64,000 nt of DNA, from the NCBI GenBank assembly GCA_009741485.1, contig CM019217.1, positions 35,891,056-35,955,055 on the forward strand, in the 5' to 3' direction. The translations under genes and the position numbers were made by a program. The stretch comes from Malurus cyaneus samueli. Lineage: Eukaryota > Chordata > Aves > Passeriformes > Maluridae. The notes below the pieces were generated by a model that was not told where the DNA came from, did no database searches, and saw nothing but the letters and a program-made list of their open reading frames with translations. Shown piece after piece: positions 1-10,803 of the stretch (positions within the stretch are counted from its first letter, which is position 1; each line of letters begins with the position of its first letter).

Positions 1-300
1 ATGATAATATAATGATAATATACATGATAATATAATGATAATATAATTACCCTGAAGTCTATGCTCTTCCTTCTTTTTTCCCTTCGTTCATATGGTAATC
101 AAGAAGTGGTTATTCACACAAGATTTAACTTTTTTTGTGATACTTTCAAACTATTAATTACTTGTTTAATTTTACAATATAATATTATTAATAACTTTTT
201 AAATATTTATTTTAATTTATATGATATTCAATTATATAATTATATTATAATGATTATATGATAATAATAATAAATAATAATTGATTATATAATTACCTGA
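1..300. repeat. AT-rich low-complexity DNA (TAATGATA-type)
   Basis: Irregular runs of ATAATGATA/TAATAATAAT at both ends of the stretch. The short open frames here come from the AT-rich composition and are not genes. Confidence 0.7.
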
Positions 301-948
301 TAATAATCTTGCTCTCCTCTTCTTTTATCATCTGCATTATGTTTAATACAGTGATTTAAGATTAAAGCTGTGTGATAGGAATGATTCAGAAAAATCTAGC
401 TAATAAAGACTTGTTTATTTTTACCAGATATATGTATTAATACCCTCAACCTAAGCTTTTTAATTTGATATGTTTTCTTAACAGATAGGATCCTATACAG
501 ATGTTTAAATTGTTCACTGTCATGGTAACATGTTTTATGTAGGGGTATTTTAGTAGGCCTGCTGTTATGCTCCTTTCCCTGTGTTTTAATTAGTGCACAT
601 AGCCCTTTCACGTGAGTATAGCTTAGTCATCTCTGTAGTGGGTTTGTGAGTTGAACACCCTAGAGGTGTAGTTTCAAGTTGAATCACTGCATGTGGTGAA
701 GCAGTGTGTAATACAGGCCGACAAGCAGGAATTTACTGTTGCATTCACCGCCAAGCCATGCTAAGCAAAAGAGAAGGAAACGTGTTGTTTTGAAAGCATT
801 CGCTTGCCAGGCAAGAGTGGTGGGCTTCCCAGAAATGTTCAGTTTTGATCTCAACAGCCACTGAAACTGATGGCAGATTTTATGAACTCCAAATGAATTC
901 CCACTGAAATGAGAGGAGTTAAACCATCAGTGTTATCAGTGCTGCAAT
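301..948. other. Non-coding DNA, nothing recognised
   Basis: Ordinary AT-rich sequence without a supported gene or repeat. Its right limit is set by the inferred start of the LTR. Confidence 0.5.
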
Positions 949-1283
949 GTCAGAAAACTTGGTGCTTGCCAGACAATGGCAGTAACTGCAGTTTATGAAA
1001 CATGATCACAGTGTTGCTTCATGGCATTCATGGTCCTCAAGTTATGTCCCTAACAGGCTGAGAGAGACCAATATGATTTTTATTTATGCCTCAACATGTG
1101 TTATGTGCTGGAAGCTCTGTCCCTCAGGAGGCTTTGCCTGTCAGCCACTCAGGGTGCAGACAGCTTCCCCTGCTGCTCTGCAAACGCCCTGCCCCCCTTG
1201 CTGGTGGGGCAGATGCCCGGATGCCCGGGAAAACAGCATGCGGAAAAATCGCGCAGGAAATCACGCTATGGGAGAGCGAGGCC

Positions 1284-1290
1284 TATAAAA
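1284..1290 (+). promoter_or_regulatory. TATA box of the ERV LTR
   Basis: TATAAAA in the context GGCCTATAAAAGCAGC, placed about 800 bp before the AATAAA signal. Transcription would start about 30 bp downstream. Confidence 0.55.
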
Positions 1291-1573
1291 GCAGCTAACT
1301 GCGACACAAGGAGGGCCATTTTTTCTTTGGGGTTCTTGGAAAGAGCAGGGGCCTGCCTGGAGGGTCACCTTGGCCTCCCCCACTCCCTTGCTTTTCCTTT
1401 TCTTTTCTCCCTGTGGTCCTGCCTTCCCTGTCCGCACCTGTCCTGCCCATGTTTGGCCGCTTCCCCGAGGCAGCTCGACACTGTGACAACCTCGTGTTTG
1501 CTCTTCCCGACGGAGCCGCCGCCTGCAGCAGATGCTGTCGTGGGTCCCGCAGCAACCCACAGCAGCCAGCCTG

Positions 1574-1785
1574 CCACAGCCATGTGTCCGGTGGTGCCCG
1601 CAGCCCCATCCTGCCCACAGCCGTGTGTCCGGCGGTGCCCGCAGCCCCATCCTGCCCACAGCCGTGTGTCCGGTGGTGCCCGCAGCCCCATCCTGCCCAC
1701 AGCCGTGTCCGCAGTGCGCAGTGCGCCCTCCCTGCCCCAGCCGTGTGTCCGGCAGTGTCCGCAGCCCCATCCTGCCCACAGCAGC
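1574..1785. repeat. 41-bp minisatellite inside LTR
   Basis: About five head-to-tail units starting CCACAGCCGTGTGTCC and ending CCCCATCCTGC. Units begin at 1574, 1615 and 1656 (exact 41-bp spacing), then degenerate copies follow. Because 41 is not a multiple of 3, each unit shifts the reading frame, which explains the overlapping proline/cysteine-rich open frames. Confidence 0.9.
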
Positions 1786-2081
1786 AGCAGCTATCTCACG
1801 AGTGTGCCCGTAGCCACGGCACCGTGTTCTCCGCCGACAGGAGGGACACGCAGCCGCTGCTGTTTGGAAATTTTGCCCAGCTCGCCTCGGGAGCCGCGCA
1901 GGCTCCTCGCGGTTCGCAGCACACACGCTCCTTCTGCCGAACTGATGCCGGCGGGGTGTCTGGGGTACAGCGGTAACAATCTGTCTGCTATTCTGTCTCT
2001 CTCCGTTACTCTTTTTCCCTCTTTGTTCCCTTTTCTATCCCCCCTTGGTAGGAATTGGTAGAACGCTTACCCTTTTTTATC

Positions 2082-2087
2082 AATAAA
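2082..2087 (+). terminator. LTR polyadenylation signal
   Basis: AATAAA followed by CAGTTCTCAGAT, matching the signal context of the LTR at 51151. Confidence 0.55.
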
Positions 2088-2199
2088 CAGTTCTCAGATA
2101 TAATATTGCCATGTTTGCCCTTTATTTTTTGTCCAAGAAATCTATTAAAAGAATCCTCCCTGACTCCCTCTTTTCAAGCTGGATGGGAGATTAAATTGG

Positions 2200-2213
2200 T
2201 GGCAGTGGTGGGA
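2200..2213 (+). promoter_or_regulatory. Putative primer binding site, tRNA-Leu-like
   Basis: TGGCAGTGGTGGGA differs at one position from the complement of a typical tRNA-Leu 3' end (TGGCAGCGGTGGGA). Leu priming would fit an ERVL-like element. The match is short, so the assignment is tentative. Confidence 0.45.
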
Positions 2214-2309
2214 CTTTTGGACAAAAAAAAATGATATCTACTTTAAATAGCTTGGTGTGTGAGTTTTAGGGAGAGATTTACTTGGGCATTGAAAGAAAAA
2301 AAACAAACG

Positions 2310-2690
2310 GTGTGACCCTTCCTGAAATGTGTTGCCTGTAACTGATTCACTGTGTGTTCTCTCTGTGTGTACCTTTTGGGGTACTTTGAGACTTGTATAG
2401 TGTGACCCTCTTTGTGACACATTCTACACCCCTTTCTGTAGCTCTTTGTGTAACTGCCTTTGTGCCTGATGGTGTGTTCTCTTGGGTGGTGCTTTTAGGG
2501 GCACTTGGAGACTTTACAGTGAGACCCCACTCGAGAAGTATTTTTTGTCCCCTTTTTGCAGTGTATTAGGTCGTATTTGAAAGTGTGTTCTCTTGGGGAG
2601 TGCTTTGGGGCACTCAGAAATCTTACAGTGGGACCCTCCTCAAGAATTGTTTGCCCCTTCTCGCAGTGTGATGGGTTGTTTTTTGCAGGG
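2310..2690. repeat. Imperfect 110-120 bp tandem repeats in ERV leader
   Basis: Three diverged units, each with GTGTGTTCTCT, then a TTTTGGGGCACTT-like block, a GAGACTTTACAGTG-like block and GACCC. GTGTGTTCTCT lies near 2351, 2472 and 2582. They lie between the primer site and the gag-like reading frame. Confidence 0.6.
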
Positions 2691-2865
2691 TCAGGCTGCT
2701 TGCAGAGTTTCTCCCAGAGGATAGAAAAATGTTACCCTCTCCAGGAGGTGGTGTGTAGTTAGCTAGGATCTTTTGTGTGTGTTTGGAGAGTGCTTAGTTC
2801 AAGGATTGAGTTAAAGTGTGGGCCATCCCAAAAGTCGTTTGCCCGCGATTCAGTGAACAATAGCA

Positions 2866-3201
2866 ATGGATATCGTTGCCCGCCAAGAGAAACCGAGAGA
2901 AGACCCGTCCGCCCCCTTGCTTGAGTTTCTAGAAGCTTTCAAAGCTAGACCCTCTCTCCATGGGTTGGAGTGGGCTGCAGAGCACTGGCAGAGTGTGCAA
3001 AGCGTGGTAGATTGTATCACGGCTTTGCGATTGAAAGCAAAATCTAAACCGAGAGAAGGCAAGGCAGTTGTCTGTGCTGTGCTGGGAGCCGCACTCGCTT
3101 CAGCTGTGCGAGAGAGAGCAGCCCAGAGCCATAGAGAGACGGCCATAATTAAAACTCTGCAAGCACAAGTTTGGTCCCTACAAGCCCAAGTGGCAGGCTA
3201 G
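2866..3201 (+). pseudogene. ERV gag-like N-terminal fragment
   Basis: A 111-codon open frame starting with ATG after the LTR, primer site and leader, where gag is expected. The product is charged and helix-prone, with an alanine-rich middle and a stop straight after an LQAQVWSLQAQ stretch. I see no myristoylation signal or zinc knuckle. The reading frame changes near 3200, and the next gag-like piece follows from 3290. Position, not a diagnostic motif, is the main support. It is inferred to be the N-terminal part of a decayed gag of an avian ERVL-like element. Confidence 0.5.
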
Positions 3202-3289
3202 AAGGACAGCTAGAAAAAAGCAGAAAGAAATCAGAGCAGGAGTTTGATACAAATGTTGCAAAAGGAGCTCGTTCGTTCGGGAGCCCACC

Positions 3290-4357
3290 ATGCCGGCTGC
3301 TGCAAGGGCACGGCTGGATGACGGCACGGCCGGAGCATTCCCTCCGGCACTAACCAGAAAAGAGCAGAAAGGCTTGCAGGCCTGGCCTGACAGCGTGATC
3401 CGTCTGTGCCCGCTGATAAAAACTGAGTTTTTGTATGAAAATGATCAGGACCAAGCACCTGTAGTTATGACGAAAGAAGTCCCCTTCACTGCTACTGAAC
3501 TAGCCAAGTTAAAAAAAAAGATTTTAGCAGGCACCCCTGGGAATCTGAAACAGAATTTGTTTGGAGAGTTTCTTTGAGTGGGGGGGGACCAAATCCTTCT
3601 TAGTGAAAAGGAAGCCGAGAGATACTGGGGACCTGGAGTATTTCTCACCACTGGGGATCACCGAGCCCCATGGTCCCTAACCCAGAGAGAAGCTTTCTGG
3701 GCTGGAAGTTTAAACCCTCTGGAGACAGGTGATCCTCTAGCCATAGAAAGTACCACAGATGAGATAGTAGAAAGTGTCCAAAAGGCAGAATGTATTCAAA
3801 TTATGTATGAGCATAAGCTAACCCCATTACAAGAATCGCCTATGACGCTGAGAGTAAATGCTGATTGGATGACCCCACTAATCAGAGGGCTTCCTGATTC
3901 TTTAAAACCAATGACAATACAATTACAAGGGAAAATACAGGCTTTTGTCGCACTTGAGAGAGTGGCTGCTGCCTTGGATGGTACCATCTCTTCCCCTGCA
4001 GGAGATGGCACTGCCCAGGGAGGCAAGGTCTGGACTGGGGGAGAGGTAACTCAGGAACTGATTAATTTTGGATGGAAGTACGGTCCCGTAAAGCTAGTAG
4101 TCAGCAAACCAGAGACTCTTGAGGTGAGACATGCACGTTCTAGTCCTAGACTATCACCTAAGATTTCCCCACATTCTAACCAGAGTAGGCAGAAGCGTCC
4201 ACTCACAAGACAAGCATTTTGGTCACAAGGTTGGCAAAAGGGAATCCTGAAAAGGCTAATGGACGGTCTCTCCACAGATCAACTAGAACAGGTAGTGTCT
4301 AAGTGGCCAGATAGGATAGGATGCCAAATAAACGAAGTGCAGAGAAGTATGACATAA
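3290..4357 (+). pseudogene. ERV gag-like region with internal stop
   Basis: One reading frame runs from 3290 to 4357 with a single in-frame TGA at 3575-3577, just before a run of eight G at 3582-3589. The stop may result from an indel in or near that run. The upstream part is 95 codons and the downstream part 259 codons. The product has capsid-like hydrophilic and helical blocks (LIRGLPDSLKPM; VALERVAAALDG) but no zinc knuckle, protease or RT motif. Together with the LTR and primer site this is most simply the gag of a truncated ERV. It is probably non-functional. Confidence 0.55.
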
Positions 4358-4566
4358 AGCCAGATACATCCCCCTTAATGGATCTAAGTGGAGATGAGAA
4401 TGCACCAGAGAAGTCATGTATAGGGAAGCTGAAGGCCTTGCCCAGCTTAGATGGAAGAGGGGCTGGAGGCTGGATTAGGAAACTCAGGATGGAAAATGAT
4501 CATCTTAGAGTTTTGCTAGCTGCAGCAGAATACAGAAAGATATATTTAATCTTTAATAGACATTAA
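4321..4566 (+). pseudogene. Possible frameshifted end of the gag-like region
   Basis: An 81-codon frame overlaps the previous frame by 37 bases and ends at the point where ERV-like sequence is lost. It is hydrophilic, with no catalytic motif. It could be a gag C-terminus in another frame. No pol or 3' LTR follows, so the element is truncated near 4570. Confidence 0.3.
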
Positions 4567-4796
4567 AGGCCTCCTTGTCTGTAGTGTTGGTCTACACATT
4601 TGCTCATATGATATGTAGGCTCTTGTTATGCAATTAATTTGTTCTGAGTATCTTGTGTGGGAATAGTGCTGTTTGGATTTAATGAATTCATAAGACAGTT
4701 AATAAACATTTGCAAGGATATTTCAAATCCTTAACAACTACCACCTTTTCCAGTAATATGAATTTTTTGTCCAGAGTTTTTTTTCCAGAATGTTTT

Positions 4797-5290
4797 ATTC
4801 TGTGAGTCATGCACTCCTAGAATAGTTGAGGTTACAAAGGTTACCTTAAAGACCATGTAGTTCTGACCTCCCTGGTCTCAACCATTCCTGGACTAAACCA
4901 AGCTGCTCAGAGCTCTATCCAGCCTGGCCTTGAACACCTCCAGGGATGGGGCAGCCACAACTTCTTTGGCAATCTGTTCCAGTGCCTCTTCACCCTCGCA
5001 GCAGAGTTTCTTCCTAATATCTAATCTAAACCTACTCTTTAATGGTCTGAAACCACTCTATGCCCTGCCACTACATTCCCTCCTAGAAATTGTAGTTCCA
5101 TCTTTCTTGTAGACCCCCTTCAGGTACTGCAAGGTCTCAATTTAGTCACTCTGAAGCCTTTTCTTCTCCAGGCCAAACAAATCCAATTCTCACAGCCTTT
5201 CTTCATAGAAGAGGTACTCCATCCCTCCAATCATCTTGGTGGCCTCCTCTGGAATTGGTCCAACAGATCAATGATTTTCCTGTGCTCATT
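4797..5290 (-). mobile_element. CR1 LINE 3' fragment
   Basis: Reading the minus strand gives the familiar avian CR1 3' region. Recognisable blocks are the reverse complements of CAGCCTGGCCTTGAACACC (4920), TTTCTTCCTAATATCTAATC (5010), CCCCTTCAGGTACTGCAAGG (5116) and GGTGGCCTCCTCTGGA (5239). It is 5'-truncated and diverged, as is usual for old CR1 copies. No RT coding part is present. Confidence 0.85.
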
Positions 5291-5949
5291 GTAATCCCAT
5301 TTTTGATTTTCATACTAAAGAATAAGTAGGTCTCATGTGATACCCTTTTGTGCTTTAATGATTTTTTTAAATTATTTTCTCTTTCAGATTACATCTAGGC
5401 CTAGAAATATAAACACAGCATTAGTAAACACATAGTACAGAATCTTGTATATTGGAATGAAGGTGATTTGCCTGCTTTCTAAATAATCCAAAATGGTTAC
5501 TTCAAGATTTGAAGAGGATAATTGATGCACAACAAGAAATCTGAAAATGTGTAACAGTGTAATCCCAGTCTTGAATAGAGAAAGGCTTCTCCTGCAGGTC
5601 TAACTGGAGTTTTAGATCACTGTTCTCACAGCAGTAATTAAACAAGGAGGTACAGGTGCGTGTCTTCAGAACTTCAGCAAATATTTTTTCAACTACAATA
5701 TAACAGAGGTTGCTGGAGTTTATGAGTGGAGACAACTATTTTGTTTGCAAAATCAATATTCACATCATGTCCTTCTGAGACTAAAATTCTATTTAGCAAG
5801 CATAACTAAAAAGTACAGGTCTTCAGAGACAGAAATATTGTTGAGATATAGTATTCTGTAAAATATTAAGGAGTGGTGCTCTTCAAAAATTTATTGAAAA
5901 AAGATGCACTATGGTGTTTTCAACAATCAAATTGCAAGTATGAAATATG
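5291..5949. other. Non-coding DNA, nothing recognised
   Basis: AT-rich single-copy-looking sequence between the CR1 fragment and the first inverted-repeat arm. Confidence 0.5.
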
Positions 5950-6556
5950 CATAACAGCACAACATCAGGGATGTAATTCTAGATCAATAGCCTTGCTTTC
6001 ATAATATATCTTACCTGTCTGACCCTCTATTGCATTCATTTTATTCAGGTAATAGCTCAGACACAGACTGAGTCTTCAAGCCTCTCAACCTATGTGAAAC
6101 AGCTTATCATCTGTAAAATGAGGATACGGTTTGGGTTTCCTTATTTAAGTATTCTCTCACTGTGTTAGCTATTTACATTTATTTTTCTTGTTTATGTGTG
6201 TGGCACCTGACTTAACCAGGCTCCATTTTCTCATAGGTGTCTATGTGCTGCAGCAAAGAGAAAGAAAAACTGTCTCAGTTTCCTAAGGAATGTCTCTTTT
6301 GTCTTATATAATGAAAATTACATCACATTATTAAAGTTAATTAAATAACTACAAATGACGATGCTCTAATTTTTGCAAATACAGAAAAAAAGGCAGCTAA
6401 ATGATCAACATGGTCTAAATATTTGCTACTGTGATGATACCCAGTGGCATGTGAAAGATTTTAGTTCAAAATCCTGGTCAGCTACTGTGTTTTCAAGTTT
6501 AGAAGTATTTGCAAATTTCAGTAAAAGTTGTTTAGCGTCTTGTGATGAGTGTCTCC

Positions 6557-6668
6557 GGCTTCCTTCCTTCGTTCCTCTTTCACTGTTCCTTACCTTCCTA
6601 TCCATTCCTTCCTTCCTTCCTTCTCCTTCCTTCTTTCCTTCCTTCCTTCCTCCTTCCTTTCCTTCCTC
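6557..6668. repeat. TTCC microsatellite
   Basis: Interrupted TTCC/CTTCC repeats. The reverse-complement partner is the GGAA tract at 17893-17985. Confidence 0.9.
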
Positions 6669-8369
6669 CATTGAAATAGCATTCTAATTTACACATATGG
6701 AAAATGCAAAAAGTTATCAGTTTTTTACTTACAAATTTTTAAAAGAAGAAGAAATCTACTTTCATATAAAGACATGTAAAAAAAAGTAAAAAGAAACGAA
6801 CATGGTTTGAAAATGACAATTCTGGTTCATCCAAACAGTTTTTTGTGGGTTTTAAATTTTATTTATTTATTTTTGTTTTGTTGTTTGGAGAAGATCATAG
6901 AAGCAATTCTCTATCTTTAAGTCAGTTTTCTACCGGACCAGTGAAACAAGCACTCAGTTTTTTGCATGGCACCTTTCTATGCCAGTTGTCAACTGCCAGC
7001 ATGGTACTATGCTGTTTAAACAAAGCTGGTTTTGTTTCATGCCGCAGAGAACAGTGAGTTGTAATGATAGGAACGGAATCGGCTACTTCCTGGAAAATGA
7101 AGCAGTGACTCTGAACAGGAACTTGGCTAACTGCAAAATGTGCCATATTTGCATAATGAATTTTTAATGTGCAGCATTTCAGATATAAAATTCATTATTT
7201 CTATGATATCATAAATAGAAATAAATGGCCAATTTAAATGTGGCAGCAAAATAACTATTCTTCCCTGTATAATAAAGGGTTAGAAATGGGAATACCTTAA
7301 AGGCAGCCTATAGTACCAATTTTTAGAAAAGCAGCCAGCTGGATATAGCTGCCAGTGAGTAAATCCATTTTTTTCATTTAATAAGCTTTTAGGTTTTGGA
7401 TCAAACCCAATCTACACAGCATTGGAGTTTGCCAGACACATTCTTCATTCATAATAAGGCAAAATTCTGGGACCTCCTTCCTTTACAGTTGGCTAATTAG
7501 ATCGTGATCAAGACATCAGAAGAGATCCAATATTAACTGCAAAGCATTTGTGTGCTGAATTAAGGAAATTAAAATTCCATTAAGTTATATACAAAACTGC
7601 AGCAGTAATTCAGAGAACGAAGCATGAGAGCAATTCCTTCGTGGTAGGAATGGATAAACATGAACTCTCTAAGATTTCCTCCTCTTTGAGCTTCAGATTG
7701 TAAGTTTATATTCAGCTATAAGCAGGTGGTAAATATTTATGTCTGACAGTGCTTATTTGGTTTAATGACTTAGTAACTGACAACAGCTAATTGAGACAGC
7801 TTGGGATCCCCAACACACTTCTTAACTACTCTTATTTATTGTAAAGCCTTGTAACACTCAGCTGCCTGATATAGAGAGCAATTTAGAGGAGTCAAGCAAG
7901 AGTTAACAGCTGGCTCAGAGCATTGCTGAAGGGGAAGAAGGGTCTCGTTTGATGTATATCTTATCAGTGGCAGAGCAATTCTCCTGTGGATAGATCTCGT
8001 TGAGTACTCAGAGAGTCTTTCCAGTCTTCAAGCTCGCTAGAATGGTGAGAGCTGTGAAGGACTCTCTGCGTCAGTCCAGCTTTTAACAATGAGCGATGAA
8101 GTGCCTTTTACAACATGTTATGGAAAAAAGCGATCAACTTCCATTTCCTAAACTGACTTCACAAAGTGGCGTGTGCTGGAAGGGGATTCCTTCATTTGCT
8201 GTTTGTGTGAAAATCATTTCATACTCTTGATTATCTCATCTCTTTAGACACAGATTAAGGAAAAAGTTTCCCTACACTTCCATGAAAGCGGGTACGCAAG
8301 CATTGGACACCATATTGCCCAAGAAAATGTGAGAATACCAAACCGTGGAGTGGTAAAGCTCTGTCAGAC

Positions 8370-8480
8370 GACCACAGTCCTTAGGGACATGATTAATGAT
8401 GTGCCTTGGCAGTGTTAGTTTAAGGTTGGGCTAGATGATCTCCAGAATAACCTTCAAAACACCCAACCCTTCAGTGACTT
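8370..8480 (+). mobile_element. Short CR1-like 3' fragment
   Basis: Contains CTTGGCAGTGTTAG, GGTTGGGCTAGATGATCTCC and an AACCTTCAAAACACCCAACCC-like end, resembling the 3' untranslated end of avian CR1 in sense orientation. It is short and diverged. Confidence 0.5.
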
Positions 8481-9223
8481 CGCGGTGTGAGCCTAGCTTG
8501 ACAGCCACATCTTCTTCTTGCAATGGAGTAGCGGGAAACCAACCCTCAATCAACCATACAACCAAATATTAGCTCATAGACATAGACTTGCATGTTTTGA
8601 TTATTTCTGTTCTCATGTCACTTAATTGCTTAGTTTTCTTTTTTTATTTTTTTCTGTATAATGGTGCTTTGTTGAGAAGTTGAAAATTTTTGTAGCCTCT
8701 TCTGCTATAATACCAAAAGGCTTGTCTAATTTATAAGTTATTTGAATTTTGATCACAATGATAAAATGTTTTAGCAACACCATATTTTCAAGAGTTATAT
8801 AAAGAATTGACTACTGTAGTATTTCAACTCATACTACAGTAAGCTGGTTCTGGAGGATATAGAAATACAGTATTTTTGGAATGACACTGCCGTGATATCT
8901 CTTATTAAATTAGCTCTTGCTGCTCCAGACATTGCTACTATTAGCAAGTAAAATAAATAATAGTAGTAATAATAGCAGTAACTGTTTGTTAGCTGATTTA
9001 TATAATTTATAAAATTCAAATAACAGCGGGTATTTTCAATGCAGGCACATGCACCAAAATGGCATGTTTCTGGTGTATTTGTTTGTACAAGAGTAAGTTA
9101 TGTCACATTATTCTGTTTGCATCAGGTTTCCTGCTGCTGTAGAATACAAATAGTTTGGACTATTGCATTTATTAACTAGTCAACATTTTAAATTCAATAC
9201 ATAGTGCTTGTACTCAGTTTTTT

Positions 9224-9622
9224 TTGCTACAGGAGATTTTCAAAGGAAATACTGTGATTTTTAAGGGTTACAAATATGGTAAGGACTTGTGGGATTTTGA
9301 TTTTTTACTAAGAGCAGAGAGTGATACAGGTAAACTGACACACCTCTGCATTACAAAAAACTTCTTGCTCAGTGTAGAGTATCACAAAAGAATTGAACCT
9401 ATTGTATTGGGCCAAGAATCAGATACAAATATGCATGATAGAAAACTAGACAGGTTGATAAAAAGCTGTAGTATGCCAACTTCTGTGGAAAATAAAGTAA
9501 AATCTGTGGTAGTACAGTATGTGTCTCTCATCACTAAGAGAGGTACCTGCTGCACTCATGCAGTGTGTTTGCCTGGCTCTGGATTTCAAGAGTCTTTCCT
9601 CTTTATCCACAACTGCAGCTGA
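9224..9622 (+). other. 132-codon open frame of unknown status
   Basis: An uninterrupted frame beginning at a non-ATG codon, with no family I recognise, signal peptide or clear domain. The same sequence is in the other arm on the minus strand (15065 to 14639), where it is broken by frame changes after about 80 codons. No promoter or splice context is apparent. It may be chance or an old gene fragment. Confidence 0.2.
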
Positions 9623-10726
9623 AGTGTTTGTTTCAGAACAGCATGTTTTATAGCTAGTTTTATAAGAGCTTGGTTTGATATAACGCCTCAGAAAGCTGCG
9701 GACATGTTAAATGATGAAATGTAAATTTAATATTTCATATTGGTAATCTAGACCACACCATGCTTTTCTATCTTCTAGGTGCATAAGTGCCTTTATTTTC
9801 TTTTTTCCTCTCTATTTTTTACCCATAACAATGGTACTTGTACCTTCTCTCTTAGAATTCAATCAGTACAGTGTGCTTGTCTATATCAACACTGTTGAGC
9901 AAGTTTTTGAATTTCACATTGCATGAAAATCCAAGATAAAAGAGTTACTCATTTCATGTAAGTCACAATTGGGCAACTATGATTCAAAAACGTATGATGC
10001 CTTTGTGTCCTTACACTCATGATATATTATGTGTTTTCTGAGGCAGGCCAGCCATGAGAATTATCAGGGCTGTTTTCCTAGGCAGAGACACTGCCATGCT
10101 GTCTGATACTGAGAGCAAGATATTGATGAAGAAGAAGTTAACTTGCATTCTGTTGTATTCCTCAAGTAAAATTTACATTACTTAGAGGTCATGACAATGA
10201 AAAGTGCTTAAAAGCAGGTAAGTACTACCCTTCTGTATTAAAACGTGGTTATCCTTTTATTCTTGCTTGGGTTTTTTTGCCTTTCATTTACTTTCATTAA
10301 CTGTACCTTTAACCCAGGAAACAAATATACCCCGCATTATTCTGATATATCATCAGCTCCTGCAATCTCAGAAGGAATGACCTCTACCGAGTCATTCAGC
10401 TTCACATTTAGCTATAGGTCTAAGGAATGGAAACAAAGTGCTTGGGGTCTCAACTAGCACTATAAAAGTGGATAAAATATAGCACTTTCTTCAATATAAA
10501 ACTTCATCATCTTACCTTTTTCTTTCCTCTTTCTCTTTGAAAAGATAGAATCAAGAAAAACTCAGACACCTTTCTAAGAAGAATCTCCATCATTTTTGGT
10601 AGATTGTTGAACTTTTAATACTAAGGAATAATGCCCTTTTATACACGTAGTACGATTTTAAAAAACAAATTACAAAATGTCTTTTCTTCAGAACAGCTTA
10701 ACCCTATAGTGATGCAGTTTTTGTTT

Positions 10727-10803
10727 TGTTGTTGGCTTTTTGTTTTTTGGTGGGTTTTTTTTGTTTGTTTTTTTTTTTGTGGTTTTTTTTTGTGGTTTTG
10801 GTT
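10727..10803. repeat. T-rich tract at inner end of the arm
   Basis: TTTTG/TTTGG-type tract. Its complement is the long poly-A at 13521-13574. The two arms stop matching here. Confidence 0.8.

Larger units (their letters stand above)
949..2198 (+). mobile_element. ERV 5' LTR (long-R avian type)
   Basis: Seen: TATAAAA at 1284, a pyrimidine-rich and minisatellite-bearing downstream part, AATAAA at 2082 and a tRNA-Leu-like primer site right after 2198. The TATA-to-polyA distance (about 800 bp) and the block AATAAACAGTTCTCAGAT resemble the LTR at 50079-51193, where the distance is about 755 bp and the block is AATAAACGGTTCTCAGAT. The left limit (TGTCAG at 949) is inferred by analogy with the TGTCACC start of that LTR. 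The 3' end lacks a clear CA, so it is uncertain. Long open frames on both strands here follow from GC-rich tandem repeats and are not called as genes. Confidence 0.5.
5950..10795 (+). repeat. Inverted repeat 1, left arm
   Basis: Its reverse complement is found at 13484-18580. Paired points include 9224 with 15065, 10246 with about 14074, the TTCC tract near 6600 with the GGAA tract near 17930, and about 5960 with about 18560. The inner 1.7 kb is nearly identical between arms. The outer part shows many substitutions and indels. Apart from a microsatellite, a CR1-like scrap and one 132-codon open frame it holds no recognised element. Confidence 0.85.

Noticed and set aside
1574..1785. Possible CRISPR-like array
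   Set aside because: Contiguous 41-bp tandem units without unique spacers, inside a retroviral LTR in a vertebrate genome.
1096..2061. 321-codon open frame, with a 221-codon frame on the opposite strand
   Set aside because: GC-rich LTR with a 41-bp minisatellite keeps several frames open on both strands; low-complexity Pro/Cys-rich product.
6373..6687. 104-codon frame with Ser/Phe/Pro repeats, and the Lys/Glu/Gly-rich frame opposite
   Set aside because: Translation of the TTCC/GGAA microsatellite.
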